A DNA stretch of 64,000 nucleotides from CAWKDG01 sp963848355 (lineage in GTDB: Bacteria > Actinomycetota > Acidimicrobiia > Acidimicrobiales > UBA8190). The stretch is taken from assembly GCA_963848355.1 (NCBI GenBank), contig CAWKDG010000012.1:62001-126000 (forward strand). The letters run 5' to 3'. The notes below the pieces were generated by a model. It did no database searches, was not told the DNA's origin, and worked only from the letters and a program-made list of their open reading frames with translations. The translations under genes were made by a program, and so were the position numbers. This document shows positions 42,852 to 51,671 of the stretch, piece after piece (the stretch's first letter is position 1; every line of letters begins with the position of its first letter).

Positions 42852-43859
42852 CTATCGCTGAAACACCTGGATTTCCATCACATTCATTCTCATGCCGACA
42901 TTATCGGCTGGAGGTGCGCTGTACTGAGAAGCGATCGCTCCGTCCAGAATGATGAACCAGGGTCCCGTGCTGCCGGCGTTGGTATCGGTGCCGACGAGCT
43001 TGTTGTCGAGGTACATGTTCAGGGTGTTGGTCTTCTCGTTTATCTCCATGCCATAGATGTGGTAACCGGCTGACAGGTCATGCGAAGAGGCGTAATCGGC
43101 GACTTGGGTGTCGTCTTCGCCTGGATACCAGTCGTGCGAGAAAATCACATTGGGGGAATCACCGGTCAGCCCCGTCTCCTGGAGGTCGATTTCCTGGGTC
43201 GCCGGGTTCGTCGCGCCGAGGAACCACAGGGCGTTCCAGGCGCCATTGTCGTGGCCTTGGTAGCCCATCATCTGGGCCTTGATCTGGATGTAGGCGTCCG
43301 TGTAACCCTTCCTCGGGTCGGGAAAGTCAACCTTGTTGAACGTGTTGACCATCCCCGACGTCCAGGAGTATGTCTGGTCGCCCTCGTTTGTGGTGACATA
43401 CGTCTTCGGACCCGTGTACTGAGCTGTGAAAGTCAAACCCCAGCCATGTCGTTTGAACATCTGAGGCTTGTAGGTCGAGAGCAATGAGCGTTTGGCGCCT
43501 GTTGATGTCTGTGAGACGTTGCCGGGTAGGTCGTAGTCATCGGACGAGGCACAAGGACACAAGTTGCTGCCCCAATAGGGTGAGGAACCCGTCTCGCCCT
43601 CCGGTATATATTTCCCAGGGGTTGAGAGACCCAGCTCGGTCAAGCCATAGTTCCAGGCCTTAAGATTTTGGAAATGGGTGGTAAATGTGTTGTTGGCAGC
43701 TGTCCACGTGGACCCCGGGAACGACGGACGTCCCATGGGTATGTAGCCAGCAGCGATGCAACGGTCTGTGCACGTTCTGCCATTCGCGTTATTGACGGGG
43801 AGCATGACGGTCCCCATCAGCACGATGACGACGAATGCTATTGATCTCCGTGCCAACAT
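42852..43859 (-). CDS. secreted glycoside hydrolase family 16 enzyme
   Basis: 335 residues from the ATG at 43859 with GGGGAGAG 8 bases upstream; an upstream ATG (43877) adds 6 residues. Residues 1-27 are a signal peptide (LARRSIAFVVIVLMGTVML). The GH16 active site is EIDLQETG, the ExDxxE pattern with nucleophile and acid/base Glu, preceded by NALWFLGATNPATQ. Mid-chain SHDWYPGEDDTQ and HIYGMEINEKTNTLNMYLD complete the jelly-roll. It cleaves beta-1,3 or beta-1,4 glucans or galactans outside the cell. Cys-rich N-terminus (GRTCTDRCIAAG, CPCAS). AT-richer codon use than its neighbours suggests transfer. Confidence 0.82.
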   Translation of the reverse strand: MLARRSIAFVVIVLMGTVMLPVNNANGRTCTDRCIAAGYIPMGRPSFPGSTWTAANNTFTTHFQNLKAWNYGLTELGLSTPGKYIPEGETGSSPYWGSNLCPCASSDDYDLPGNVSQTSTGAKRSLLSTYKPQMFKRHGWGLTFTAQYTGPKTYVTTNEGDQTYSWTSGMVNTFNKVDFPDPRKGYTDAYIQIKAQMMGYQGHDNGAWNALWFLGATNPATQEIDLQETGLTGDSPNVIFSHDWYPGEDDTQVADYASSHDLSAGYHIYGMEINEKTNTLNMYLDNKLVGTDTNAGSTGPWFIILDGAIASQYSAPPADNVGMRMNVMEIQVFQR

Positions 43860-44407
43860 TGGAGTGACTCTCCCCATTCACGCTGATTCGAACATGGCGG
43901 GACCAGGTTGCCTGACACGGCTGCCCGTCCTGTGCACTTCACCCGCTACCCGTCGGCCGATACGGCTAGGAGCGGCTGGTGGTGCCGGTCTTAGAGCCTG
44001 CAGCACAGGTGTCCTGATGTGAGCCGAAGCCATCCCACTGGCCCGCATCCGTCCGTGCGAATCCGAGCAATTCGCGCCATCCATTGTTTGATTCTAGTGA
44101 TTCTAGTAGAGACATCACGATATGACCTCAGGCTACCAAAAGACAGCGGGGGACGAGAAAGGATCGGGACAGGAGCGACCAAACCCTGACCAAAAGGCCG
44201 AAGACGGGAGACGGCCACAAGAAGCTGAGCAGAGCCGCCGGAGTCCAGGCCATTATGTCTGCTCATAGGAGATTGCAGTGTGGTGCGTTATCCCCCGTCA
44301 ACGCCTGGTCGTCCCGAATGGATGAGCAGGCGGATGAACAAGAATCCCTCGTGCGGGACATAGATCGGCCTATAGCCCGGCCAGAGCGCGTCTGAAACAA
44401 TGTTCCG
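43860..44407. other. 548-bp region without a gene between GH16 and DinB genes
   Basis: Divergent flanking genes, so both promoters lie here. A 9-bp tandem repeat GATTCTAGT is at 44090-44107. Open frames are short and unconvincing. Nothing else stands out. Confidence 0.5.
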
Positions 44408-44920
44408 GTGACTTGGAGATCCCCCGCGCCCGACTCCGCGGACGGGCCCATGACCGGCAATGACCGTGGCATCCTCGAGGGTTATCTCGCGTGGCAGCGA
44501 ACAACGCTGCTCAATGTGTGCGCCGGTCTCACCGCAGAGCAACTTGTGGCGCGGGCGTTACCGCCGTCAACGCTGTCGCTCCTCGGGCTGGTGCGTCATT
44601 TGGCCAAGGTCGAGCGAATCTGGCTTCGTCAACGGGCCGCCGGCCAGGAAGTGCCGTCGTTGTACGGCGGCCCCGGCAATGACTCCGACTTTCAGGAGAT
44701 CGACGCGGCACGTGCGGAGGACGAGGTGGAGCAGCTCCGCCAGGAGTGGAAGCTGGCCGATGAAGCAGTTGCGACGATCCCATTCACGCACGAGATCGAC
44801 GTACGAGGCGACGCGATGTCATTGCGGATGATCTACGTGCACCTGATCGGGGAATATGCCCGCCACAACGGCCATGCCGACTTCCTCCGAGAGTCCCTCG
44901 ACGGCGTCACCGGCCGTTGA
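44408..44920 (+). CDS. DinB-like (DUF664) family protein
   Basis: 170 residues from GTG 44408; the ATG at 44450 (MTGNDRGILEGYLAWQR) is the alternative start and matches the family's usual N-terminus. LLGLVRHLAKVERIWL and LRMIYVHLIGEYARHNGHADFLRE carry the His residues of the four-helix DinB metal site. Members bind divalent metal; some are thiol-dependent transferases using mycothiol or bacillithiol, but most are of unknown function. It stands alone, next to the tRNA 3' remnant. Confidence 0.85.
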   Translation: MTWRSPAPDSADGPMTGNDRGILEGYLAWQRTTLLNVCAGLTAEQLVARALPPSTLSLLGLVRHLAKVERIWLRQRAAGQEVPSLYGGPGNDSDFQEIDAARAEDEVEQLRQEWKLADEAVATIPFTHEIDVRGDAMSLRMIYVHLIGEYARHNGHADFLRESLDGVTGR

Positions 44921-44962
44921 TCCCCGACGGCGGCACAATCGCGGATTCGGTCAGAAATCGGT

Positions 44963-44986
44963 TGGCAGTCCCAGCGGGATTCGAAC
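44963..44986 (-). other. possible tRNA 3'-end fragment (attachment-site remnant)
   Basis: On the minus strand GTTCGAATCCCGC is followed by TGGGACT, one base G and CCA. This is the exact layout of a T-loop, the 3' T-stem strand, a 7-base acceptor strand, discriminator and CCA. The 5' T-stem strand does not pair (CCTCG against CCCGC), and no D-arm, anticodon arm or 5' acceptor is found. It is thus not a working tRNA; such ends are left where elements integrate into tRNA genes. Confidence 0.45.
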
Positions 44987-45150
44987 GAGGAAATGCGCCT
45001 CGTCCAGCTCGTCCACCCCGTGGGTCCAGTATCGGCGAAAAGATGGACAGTCGGACGGACAACGGCTTCGTCTCCCGTCATCAAGGTGACGACCATGCGG
45101 AGCAGGCTCGCTCAGTTCACCGAAACCAGGGTGCCAACAAGAGAGCTCGA

Positions 45151-46908
45151 CTAGACGAGCACCCGCTTCAGTTCGTCAAGAGAGGTATCGCCTTCCAACA
45201 CTTTGGCGAATGCATCCTGGCGCAATGTTTGCATCCCGCCGGCGATGGCAGCCCGGGCGATGGCCTCCGCGGGGGCGCGCTGCAGCACAAGCATACGAAG
45301 TTCGTCATCCATCACCATGACTTCGTGTATGGCCAGTCGTCCCAGATAGCCAGTCTGTCCACACTGCTCACAGCCGTTTGCTCGATGAAGAGGCAGGTTG
45401 GTAGTGCCGTCTTCGACCAAGAACAACTCCTGGAGTTCCAGAAGCTCCTGAGGGCTGACCTCATCGGAGGACTTACACCGTCCGCAGAGCCTTCTGACCA
45501 ATCGTTGGGCAACCACGCACTCCAAAGCGGAAGTCACAAGGTAGGGTCCAAGGCCCATGTCCAACAGTCTCGTAGTACTCGACGCTGCATCGTTGGCATG
45601 GAGCGTCGAGAGGACCAGGTGACCGGTGAGGGCTGCCTCGGTCGCGATCCGAGCGGTCTCCAGATCACGGATCTCTCCGATGAGAATGATGTCAGGATCT
45701 GCTCGTAGGGCGGCGCGCAAACCGGAGGCAAATGTGTAACCAGCCTTCGTACTCACCTGGGTCTGTTTGATACCGGCGATTCGGTATTCGATGGGATCCT
45801 CGACTGTGACCGTATTGCGGCTTGGCACATTCAGCTCATTGATCGTCGCGTACAACGTGGTCGACTTTCCCGATCCGGTCGGCCCTGTCACGAGGACCAT
45901 GCCCCAGGCCTTCTGAAAGGACCTCTGGAACCGACCAAGTGATTCGGGAAGGAACCCGAGCGCACCGATCTCAAGTAGTCCATGGTCACGACGGAGCAAC
46001 CGCAATACCAACGCTTCCCCGTAGTTCGTAGGAAGACTAGCCATCCTGATGTCCACGGCAAGCCCTCGGATCGTCATCGACATTCGTCCATCTTGAGGTC
46101 GGCGATGCTCAGAGATGTCCATGTCGGCCATGATCTTGATACGACTTACCACTCCAAGCCGAAAGGATGCGGGGGCGCTCATGACATCGTGGAGCATCCC
46201 GTCCACCCGGAACCGGATTCGGAGACCGTCTTCGGTGGGCTCGACATGGATATCAGATGCCCGCTCGTCAACGGCCCGCCGAAGGAGCTGGTTGACGAAG
46301 GCAACGACCGGCTTCTGGTTCAGCCCGATCATCGACTCGCCGGAAATGCTCTCGTCGGATGCAACCGTCGTTGGCATCGGTTCGGACACCTGGTCGGTGG
46401 AGACTTCCCCTTCCTTGATCAAGCGGCTGTAATGGCCTGACTCGAGTGCCTGACGCAATGGACCCGGTGCAGCCACCACCGGACGGAGGGGACCGGCTAC
46501 CAGTGTTCGGAGATCGTCGAGGGTCTGGACATCTCTGGGGTCGGTTATGGCGACGACGAGCGCACCCTTCGTACGTCGCACAGGCAAGACGTTACGACGG
46601 CGGCAGAATGCCTCGGGAAGAGAATCGAAGACGGTCAGATCGGGCGGGTCGAGATTCAGGTCCTGGTATGGCATCCCGCTGATTTCGGCCAATGTTCGGG
46701 CCAGATCCTCTTCGAACAGGACATCTTGCCCTACGAGGATCTCGCCGAGCCGTTGACCGGTTCGTCGTTGCTCGACCAGCGCGATGTTCACCTGATCTTC
46801 CGTCACAAGCCCAGCGGCGATCAGTTGGGTTCCGAGCGTCGCCCGTCTCCTGTCCGGCTGGGTTAGAGCAGCCTGGTCGTCGGGCGCGTTGGGGATCAGA
46901 TCTGTCAT
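45151..46908 (-). CDS. GspE/PilB-type secretion or pilus assembly ATPase
   Basis: 585 residues. Residues ~20-165 form the MshE-N/GspE N-terminal domain (LGTQLIAAGLVTEDQVNIAL), which can bind c-di-GMP in relatives. The ATPase core has Walker A GPTGSGKSTT, Asp box VEDPIEYR, Walker B IILIGEIRDLETARIA and the His box HLVLSTLHANDA. A tetracysteine zinc site is CGRCKS...CEQCGQTG. It drives pilin assembly as a hexamer. None of the partner genes (pilC, pilT, pilin, prepilin peptidase) is in the window, so it is isolated. A PilZ protein is encoded 4 kb away. Confidence 0.93.
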   Translation of the reverse strand: MTDLIPNAPDDQAALTQPDRRRATLGTQLIAAGLVTEDQVNIALVEQRRTGQRLGEILVGQDVLFEEDLARTLAEISGMPYQDLNLDPPDLTVFDSLPEAFCRRRNVLPVRRTKGALVVAITDPRDVQTLDDLRTLVAGPLRPVVAAPGPLRQALESGHYSRLIKEGEVSTDQVSEPMPTTVASDESISGESMIGLNQKPVVAFVNQLLRRAVDERASDIHVEPTEDGLRIRFRVDGMLHDVMSAPASFRLGVVSRIKIMADMDISEHRRPQDGRMSMTIRGLAVDIRMASLPTNYGEALVLRLLRRDHGLLEIGALGFLPESLGRFQRSFQKAWGMVLVTGPTGSGKSTTLYATINELNVPSRNTVTVEDPIEYRIAGIKQTQVSTKAGYTFASGLRAALRADPDIILIGEIRDLETARIATEAALTGHLVLSTLHANDAASSTTRLLDMGLGPYLVTSALECVVAQRLVRRLCGRCKSSDEVSPQELLELQELFLVEDGTTNLPLHRANGCEQCGQTGYLGRLAIHEVMVMDDELRMLVLQRAPAEAIARAAIAGGMQTLRQDAFAKVLEGDTSLDELKRVLV

Positions 46909-47190
46909 CGATCAGGACGTCAGTTCGACGGTTGACGCCATGTCACACTCGCCAACCGCCCGTATCGGAGCTGCCGCTGCCCGGAGTGGCCGATGGCAGC
47001 CTCATCGACCCCGGTGTCCCGCCAGCCTCGCCCTCCTTCGACCAGATGTCCGGACAACCATTCCGAGACCATAGGAATTTGATCGGGACACCGCCGGCAA
47101 CGCTTGAGGGGCCAAAGGTCCCAAAATGGCGTTTTCGCTCGGCAAAGACGATTAGCCGGTTCAGTCTGAACGTTGTCCAGATCGGAACGA

Positions 47191-47877
47191 TTACTCCGTT
47201 CCTCGTGATCGAATCCGTGCGGCGAAGACAAGGCAGAACCCGATCCCCAGCAAGATCAAGGCGAGGCCCACGAGCTTCAGCGTTCCCGCCATACCGGTAA
47301 ATGCCAGGATTCCGGTCCCCTGTTCGGAGCGGCTGAGCGTGGGCGGGAGCGTCCTGGTGGACGGGGGAAGGGACGAGGTGGTGGGCGGGGGTTCGGTGGT
47401 CGTCGTGGTTGCAGGCTCGGTCGTCGACGAAGACGGGGGAAAGGTCGTGGTGCTTGGTGGCTTGGTCGTCGACGAAGGCGGGGGGGAGGACGTTGTGGTG
47501 GACGGGGGCTCGGTGGTCGTCGTGGTTGGAGGTTTGGTCGTCGGCGAAGGCGGGGGGGAGGACGTTGTGGTGGACGGGGGCTCGGTGGTCGTCGTGGTTG
47601 GAGGCTTGGTCGTCGACGAAGGCGGGGGGGAGGACGTTGTGGTGGACGGGGGCTCGGTGGTCGTCGTGGTTGGAGGCTTGGTCGTCGACGCAGGCGGAGG
47701 TTTCGATGTTGTCGTCGTCGTCGGAGAGCACAGTGGTATGAGCACCGTCGAGCCACTCCCAGTGAGGGCGCAGGCCTGGCCTGAAGAAGCGTCAAGGAGA
47801 CCCAGGTCGAAGAGTGCAAAACCCAGGACGGTCAGCCCGAGGCCAATGCGGAAGATTCTCTTTGTCCCCGTCGCCAT
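47191..47877 (-). CDS. cell-surface stalk protein with LAFTG sorting signal
   Basis: 228 residues; GAGGAG lies upstream of the ATG. A hydrophobic N-terminal signal/anchor (residues ~8-30) precedes a short Cys-containing segment (SGQACALTGSG). Residues ~52-175 are low-complexity Thr/Pro/Ser with 24-residue repeats (KPPTTTTTEPPSTTTSS). The C-terminus has LAFTG, a membrane helix (LVGLALILLGIGFCLVF) and RIRSRGTE, a class E-type sortase signal seen in Acidimicrobiia and relatives. It has no folded domain, so it acts as a wall-attached stalk or spacer. Divergent from the MFS operon. Confidence 0.8.
   Translation of the reverse strand: MATGTKRIFRIGLGLTVLGFALFDLGLLDASSGQACALTGSGSTVLIPLCSPTTTTTSKPPPASTTKPPTTTTTEPPSTTTSSPPPSSTTKPPTTTTTEPPSTTTSSPPPSPTTKPPTTTTTEPPSTTTSSPPPSSTTKPPSTTTFPPSSSTTEPATTTTTEPPPTTSSLPPSTRTLPPTLSRSEQGTGILAFTGMAGTLKLVGLALILLGIGFCLVFAARIRSRGTE
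47477..47692. repeat. three 72-bp tandem repeats inside the stalk gene
   Basis: Units begin at 47477, 47549 and 47621 and are nearly identical at the DNA level; degenerate copies flank both sides. Each encodes 24 residues. The near-identity indicates recent unit duplication, so copy number may vary between strains. Confidence 0.85.
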
Positions 47878-48203
47878 GACATCGCTCCTCGATCGTTCTC
47901 TTCTTTCCTCGGCCTCCTGAAGGCTGAGAAGCAGGGTCGAAGGTCACATCTCGGGGCTCGTTCCGTCATGGACTTGCGTTGAAGATTGGCCGGATCGCAC
48001 GGTGTCCAGGGAGCCTGTGGCGAGGCCACCACAACCGGTGGAGCGCCGAGATTGGGACGTTTGGCACTAGGTGAAGGGTGGGTCATTCCGTACGATCACA
48101 TCAAGAGGCCATTCCGCTGGGGTGCGGAGAAGAAGCCGAGAGTGCACCGACGTCCGGTCGCATTCCGACCTCACGCGGGCTCTTTGGACGGGAGGGGATT
48201 CCG
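47878..48203. other. 326-bp region between divergent stalk protein and MFS operon
   Basis: No gene seen. A TACGAT box at 48091-48096 could be a -10 for the rightward operon. CCACAACCGGTGG is a small palindrome near 48032. GGAGGGG at 48191-48197 is the ribosome site for the MFS gene. Confidence 0.4.
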
Positions 48204-50072
48204 ATGACCGATCTTGTTCTACCCGTGAGCGGCCAGAGCGACGGCGGGATCCTCAACACCCTGTGGAAGCGGCAACTCCACCGGTACCCCACGGGAGTGC
48301 GACGCGCGGTGTACCTCGGGATCGTGGTGCTGATCACGATCATGCTTTATTACCTCTACTACGTGGAGGGGGCCGTCACTCCGCTGATGCTGCCCTACTA
48401 CCACATGTCCTTCCAGTACTTCCTCTACCTGTTGGTGGTGTCGAACGCCATCGGCGCCTTCACGGCCTTCATCGGAGGGCTTTCGGACAAGATCGGGCGA
48501 GCCAATCTGACCATTTACGGCACCCTCGTGGTCGGGCTGGTCCAGCTGCTGGGTGTCCCTCACATCCACTCCAAGTTCGGTTTTGCTCTGGCCTACTGCG
48601 TCATCGGGTTCGTCGAGGGCATCATTCTGGTGTCGACTCCGGCGCTCATGCGTGACTTCTCACCACAAATGGGGCGGGGCGCCGCCATGGGTTTCTGGGC
48701 CCTCGGCCCCACCATGGGAAGCCTGGCCGCCAGTCTCGTTGCGACCCACACCCTGACGCACCTCCACCCGTGGCAGGACCAATTCGTCATCTCGGGCGTG
48801 GTGTGCCTGGTCGTAGTGGCCATCTCTTTCTTCTGCCTCCGCGAGCTCTCCCCGCAATTGCGTGATCAGATCATGGTTTCTGAGCGCGAGCGCGCCCTGC
48901 TCGAGGCCCGCGCCAGGGGAATCGACGTGGAGAAGGCGACTGAGCACCCGCTTCGCTCCATGATGCGGCTCGACCTGATCTCGTCGTCGGTGGCGGTCTC
49001 CCTTCTCTTGCTCTTCTACTTCGCCTCCGTCAGCGTGCTCACCCTTTACTGGGTCGTCGTCTTCGGCCGCTCTACGGCCGATGCCAACGGCATCAATGTC
49101 TGGTACGCCGCCTTCCTTTCGGGAACCTTGGTACTCTTCGGAGTGCTCTCGGACCGGGTGCACGTTCGCAAGCCGTTCATGTTGGTGGGAGCGGCCGCCA
49201 CGATCGTCATGACCGTGTTCCTGATCATCCAGGTCGACCACCCGCACACCGGCTACTACTCGAACGTCCTCATCGTGGTGCTCCTGGCTACCGCCATCGG
49301 ATGTGCCTACGCCCCGTGGATGGCCAATTACACTGAACAGCTTGAAGCCCACAATCCGGCGCTGTCGGCGACCGGACTGGCGGTCTGGGGCTGGATCTTG
49401 CGCCTAGTGGTCGCCGCGTCCTTCCTCATTCTCCCCCGGGTGATCACGACTTCGACGACTCTGGTCGACAATCAAGGAGCGGCCAGCACCTTGCAGACCA
49501 TCCAGGCGGCCGTCCCGTACGCGCCTTCGACCACCGCATGTGCTGCCAAGAACGCCCCGTTGAGCGTGATCGCCGGGTTGCAGGCGACACACGAGCCGGG
49601 TCCCCAGACCCTGGCACACGTCATTGTTGCCTGTGACACGTCTCATAACCTGTTGCAGGCGGTGAACGCCGCGGGCGGCCTCGCCAACCCGCAGGTCCAG
49701 GGTCTTCTTGCCTACAACGCACTGGCCATCGCGATCGACAGAGGCCAATCGGTGAGTGACAGCGAAATCTCGGCCAAAGTCGGAACCCACTCTCAGAACC
49801 TGGCCAACCTTCTTGTCGCCGAAAAGAAACTGGTCCCCGCCCAGAAGGCGTCGCCTAACGAGTGGAAGCGCTGGTGGTGGGTCTGCCTTGCTGGCCAGGT
49901 GATCTTCGGGATCCTGGTGTTCACCATGCGAGGACGGTGGAGCCCGAGAGCGGCCCGACGGGACCTGGAGGACCACGAGCGCAAAGTAGCGGCCGAACTG
50001 GCACGAGTTCTCCGCGATGAGGCAGAGGCAGTCGGAGTGCGCAGTCGGACGCCTGTGACGCAACGGATGTAG
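48204..50072 (+). CDS. MFS transporter with large extracytoplasmic insertion before the last helix
   Basis: 622 residues from ATG 48204 (GGAGGGG 6 bases upstream). The MFS loop signature is GGLSDKIGRANL between helices 2 and 3; later SDRVHVRKPFML matches the second-half repeat. About 140 residues (412-552) between the last two helices are soluble, with NAPLSVIAGL, IVACDTSHNLLQAVNAAGG and DSEISAKVGTHSQNLANLL; this is far longer than usual MFS loops. A final helix and a basic, helical tail end the protein. It starts a four-gene run with two WS/DGATs and an acyl-CoA ligase, so a fatty acid or lipid precursor is the best guess for its substrate. Confidence 0.85.
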   Translation: MTDLVLPVSGQSDGGILNTLWKRQLHRYPTGVRRAVYLGIVVLITIMLYYLYYVEGAVTPLMLPYYHMSFQYFLYLLVVSNAIGAFTAFIGGLSDKIGRANLTIYGTLVVGLVQLLGVPHIHSKFGFALAYCVIGFVEGIILVSTPALMRDFSPQMGRGAAMGFWALGPTMGSLAASLVATHTLTHLHPWQDQFVISGVVCLVVVAISFFCLRELSPQLRDQIMVSERERALLEARARGIDVEKATEHPLRSMMRLDLISSSVAVSLLLLFYFASVSVLTLYWVVVFGRSTADANGINVWYAAFLSGTLVLFGVLSDRVHVRKPFMLVGAAATIVMTVFLIIQVDHPHTGYYSNVLIVVLLATAIGCAYAPWMANYTEQLEAHNPALSATGLAVWGWILRLVVAASFLILPRVITTSTTLVDNQGAASTLQTIQAAVPYAPSTTACAAKNAPLSVIAGLQATHEPGPQTLAHVIVACDTSHNLLQAVNAAGGLANPQVQGLLAYNALAIAIDRGQSVSDSEISAKVGTHSQNLANLLVAEKKLVPAQKASPNEWKRWWWVCLAGQVIFGILVFTMRGRWSPRAARRDLEDHERKVAAELARVLRDEAEAVGVRSRTPVTQRM

Positions 50073-50237
50073 TCCGATGCCGGGCCCGCCACGCTGCGGC
50101 TTGCGCCGACCGCTACCCGCTTCATCGGGTGGCTGGACGACATCGTGTCGAGAGCAGCTTCGGACTTTCGGGTCATTCGGCACTATCCAGGTTGGGTCGA
50201 CGGACCCACACTCGGGATAGAGGGAGGGACTCGCCTC

Positions 50238-51671
50238 ATGACCAGCACACCCAGGCGGAACAACGGCACTATGAGCGGCACCGATACGTTGCTGTGGACC
50301 ATCGGCCGGGATCCGCTTCTCCGGACCACCATCATCGCCGTGTTGGTGCTCGACCAGGCTCCAGGATGGGAAGAGGTCCAGAAGCGCGTTTGCGCCCTGA
50401 CCCACGTACAGCCGCGGTTTCGCTCGCGGGCGCAACCGGCATCGTCACTTGGATGGGGCCGTCCCACGTGGGTGGAGGACAGCGGTTTCGACCTCGATAT
50501 TCATCTTCGTCGCATGGTGGCGCCATCTCCGGCGACGTTACGCACCGTTCTCGACTTAGCGCAGGCCATGGGGACCACGGCGTTCGATCCTGAGCTGCCT
50601 CTATGGGAGGGCGTCGTCGTCGAGGGATTAGAAGGCGGCCAGGCGGCGCTGGTCGTCAAACTGCACCATGCCGTGGTCGATGGAGTGGGCGGAATCGCCG
50701 TGATCCTGCACCTCCTCGACCGATTCCGTAGTCCTCGTCCCGAGTACGGAACCGTCGACGGCGGATCTCCGGGCGATGGACACTCGGCCAATGATGGGGA
50801 GCCAGAGATCCGAGGGCTAGCCTCGACGTTGTTGGCCAGGATGGACCGAGTGCTCCCCACATCGCGGCGGGCCGTCGATGCCGCCCTGGGCGTCGTTGTG
50901 AATCCAGCCGCACAGCTCGAGCGAACGCGAGCCACCGTTCGGTCAGTCGCCCGGTTGTTGGCACCGGCCCGGCGCCCCTTGTCGCCGCTGATGACGGGGA
51001 GAACGCTCCGGCGAAGATTCGAGATCCTTGAACTGTCATTCGCTCTACTGCATGACACGGCCATCGCAACTGGTTCCACCCTGAACGACGTCTTCGTAGC
51101 GGGAGTCCTCGGCGGACTCCAGCGCTATCACCACGAGAACGGGGTCAATGTCGAATATCTACGCGTTCTCATGCCCCTCAATGTACGCACCTCGTCCGAC
51201 GCCGTTGGCGGCAACCACTTCGTTCCTGCTCGTTTCACTCTTCCGTCCGTGCCTGACCCGGCTGAACGGCTGCGCTTGGTCCACGACATCGCCGGATCGT
51301 GGAAGCACGCGCCGGGACTAGGGCTCAGCAACGTCCTAGCCGACGTTCTCGATCTTCTACCCGCGTCTCTGACTACGGCACTGTGGGGATCCATGCTCAA
51401 GGGCGACGACTTTGTCGTCACCAACGTACCGGGGCCCCCCTTCGAGACATACCTCGGTGGAGCACACGTCGAGAGCATGTTTGCCTTTGCACCAACGTCC
51501 GGCGCCGCCCTCAACGTGTCCCTACTCACGCCGGCCGGTCGGGCGTGTGTGGGCATCAATGTCGACACGGCTGCGGTGCCTGACGGGTCGATCCTGACCC
51601 AGTGCCTACAAGAGGGCTTTGACGAGATATGCAGTCTGGCCCATCACCAGGACCGACTGGTCGAAGCATGA
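50238..51671 (+). CDS. wax ester synthase/diacylglycerol acyltransferase (WS/DGAT), first copy
   Basis: 477 residues from ATG 50238 with AGGGAGGG upstream. The acyltransferase motif HHAVVDG (HHxxxDG) has the catalytic His. PLWEGVVVEGLEGGQAALVVK, LNDVFVAGVLGGLQRY, and the NVPGPPFETYLGG block are the other family signatures. It joins acyl-CoA to diacylglycerol or fatty alcohol to form triacylglycerol or wax ester at the membrane or lipid-droplet surface. Its stop overlaps the start of the second copy (ATGA). Confidence 0.92.
   Translation: MTSTPRRNNGTMSGTDTLLWTIGRDPLLRTTIIAVLVLDQAPGWEEVQKRVCALTHVQPRFRSRAQPASSLGWGRPTWVEDSGFDLDIHLRRMVAPSPATLRTVLDLAQAMGTTAFDPELPLWEGVVVEGLEGGQAALVVKLHHAVVDGVGGIAVILHLLDRFRSPRPEYGTVDGGSPGDGHSANDGEPEIRGLASTLLARMDRVLPTSRRAVDAALGVVVNPAAQLERTRATVRSVARLLAPARRPLSPLMTGRTLRRRFEILELSFALLHDTAIATGSTLNDVFVAGVLGGLQRYHHENGVNVEYLRVLMPLNVRTSSDAVGGNHFVPARFTLPSVPDPAERLRLVHDIAGSWKHAPGLGLSNVLADVLDLLPASLTTALWGSMLKGDDFVVTNVPGPPFETYLGGAHVESMFAFAPTSGAALNVSLLTPAGRACVGINVDTAAVPDGSILTQCLQEGFDEICSLAHHQDRLVEA

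Noticed and set aside
44950..45070. complete tRNA gene on the minus strand
   Set aside because: Only the T-loop, 3' T-stem and acceptor strand are found; the T-stem does not pair and there is no anticodon arm or 5' acceptor strand.
47405..47710. CRISPR array suspected from regular repeats
   Set aside because: The repeats are 72 bp, gapless, in frame and coding for a Thr/Pro stalk; there are no spacers or cas genes.
47339..47920. 193-residue plus-strand frame of Val/Gly/Asp repeats
   Set aside because: It is the exact antisense of the Thr/Pro repeat gene, which has signal, anchor and sorting motif on the minus strand.
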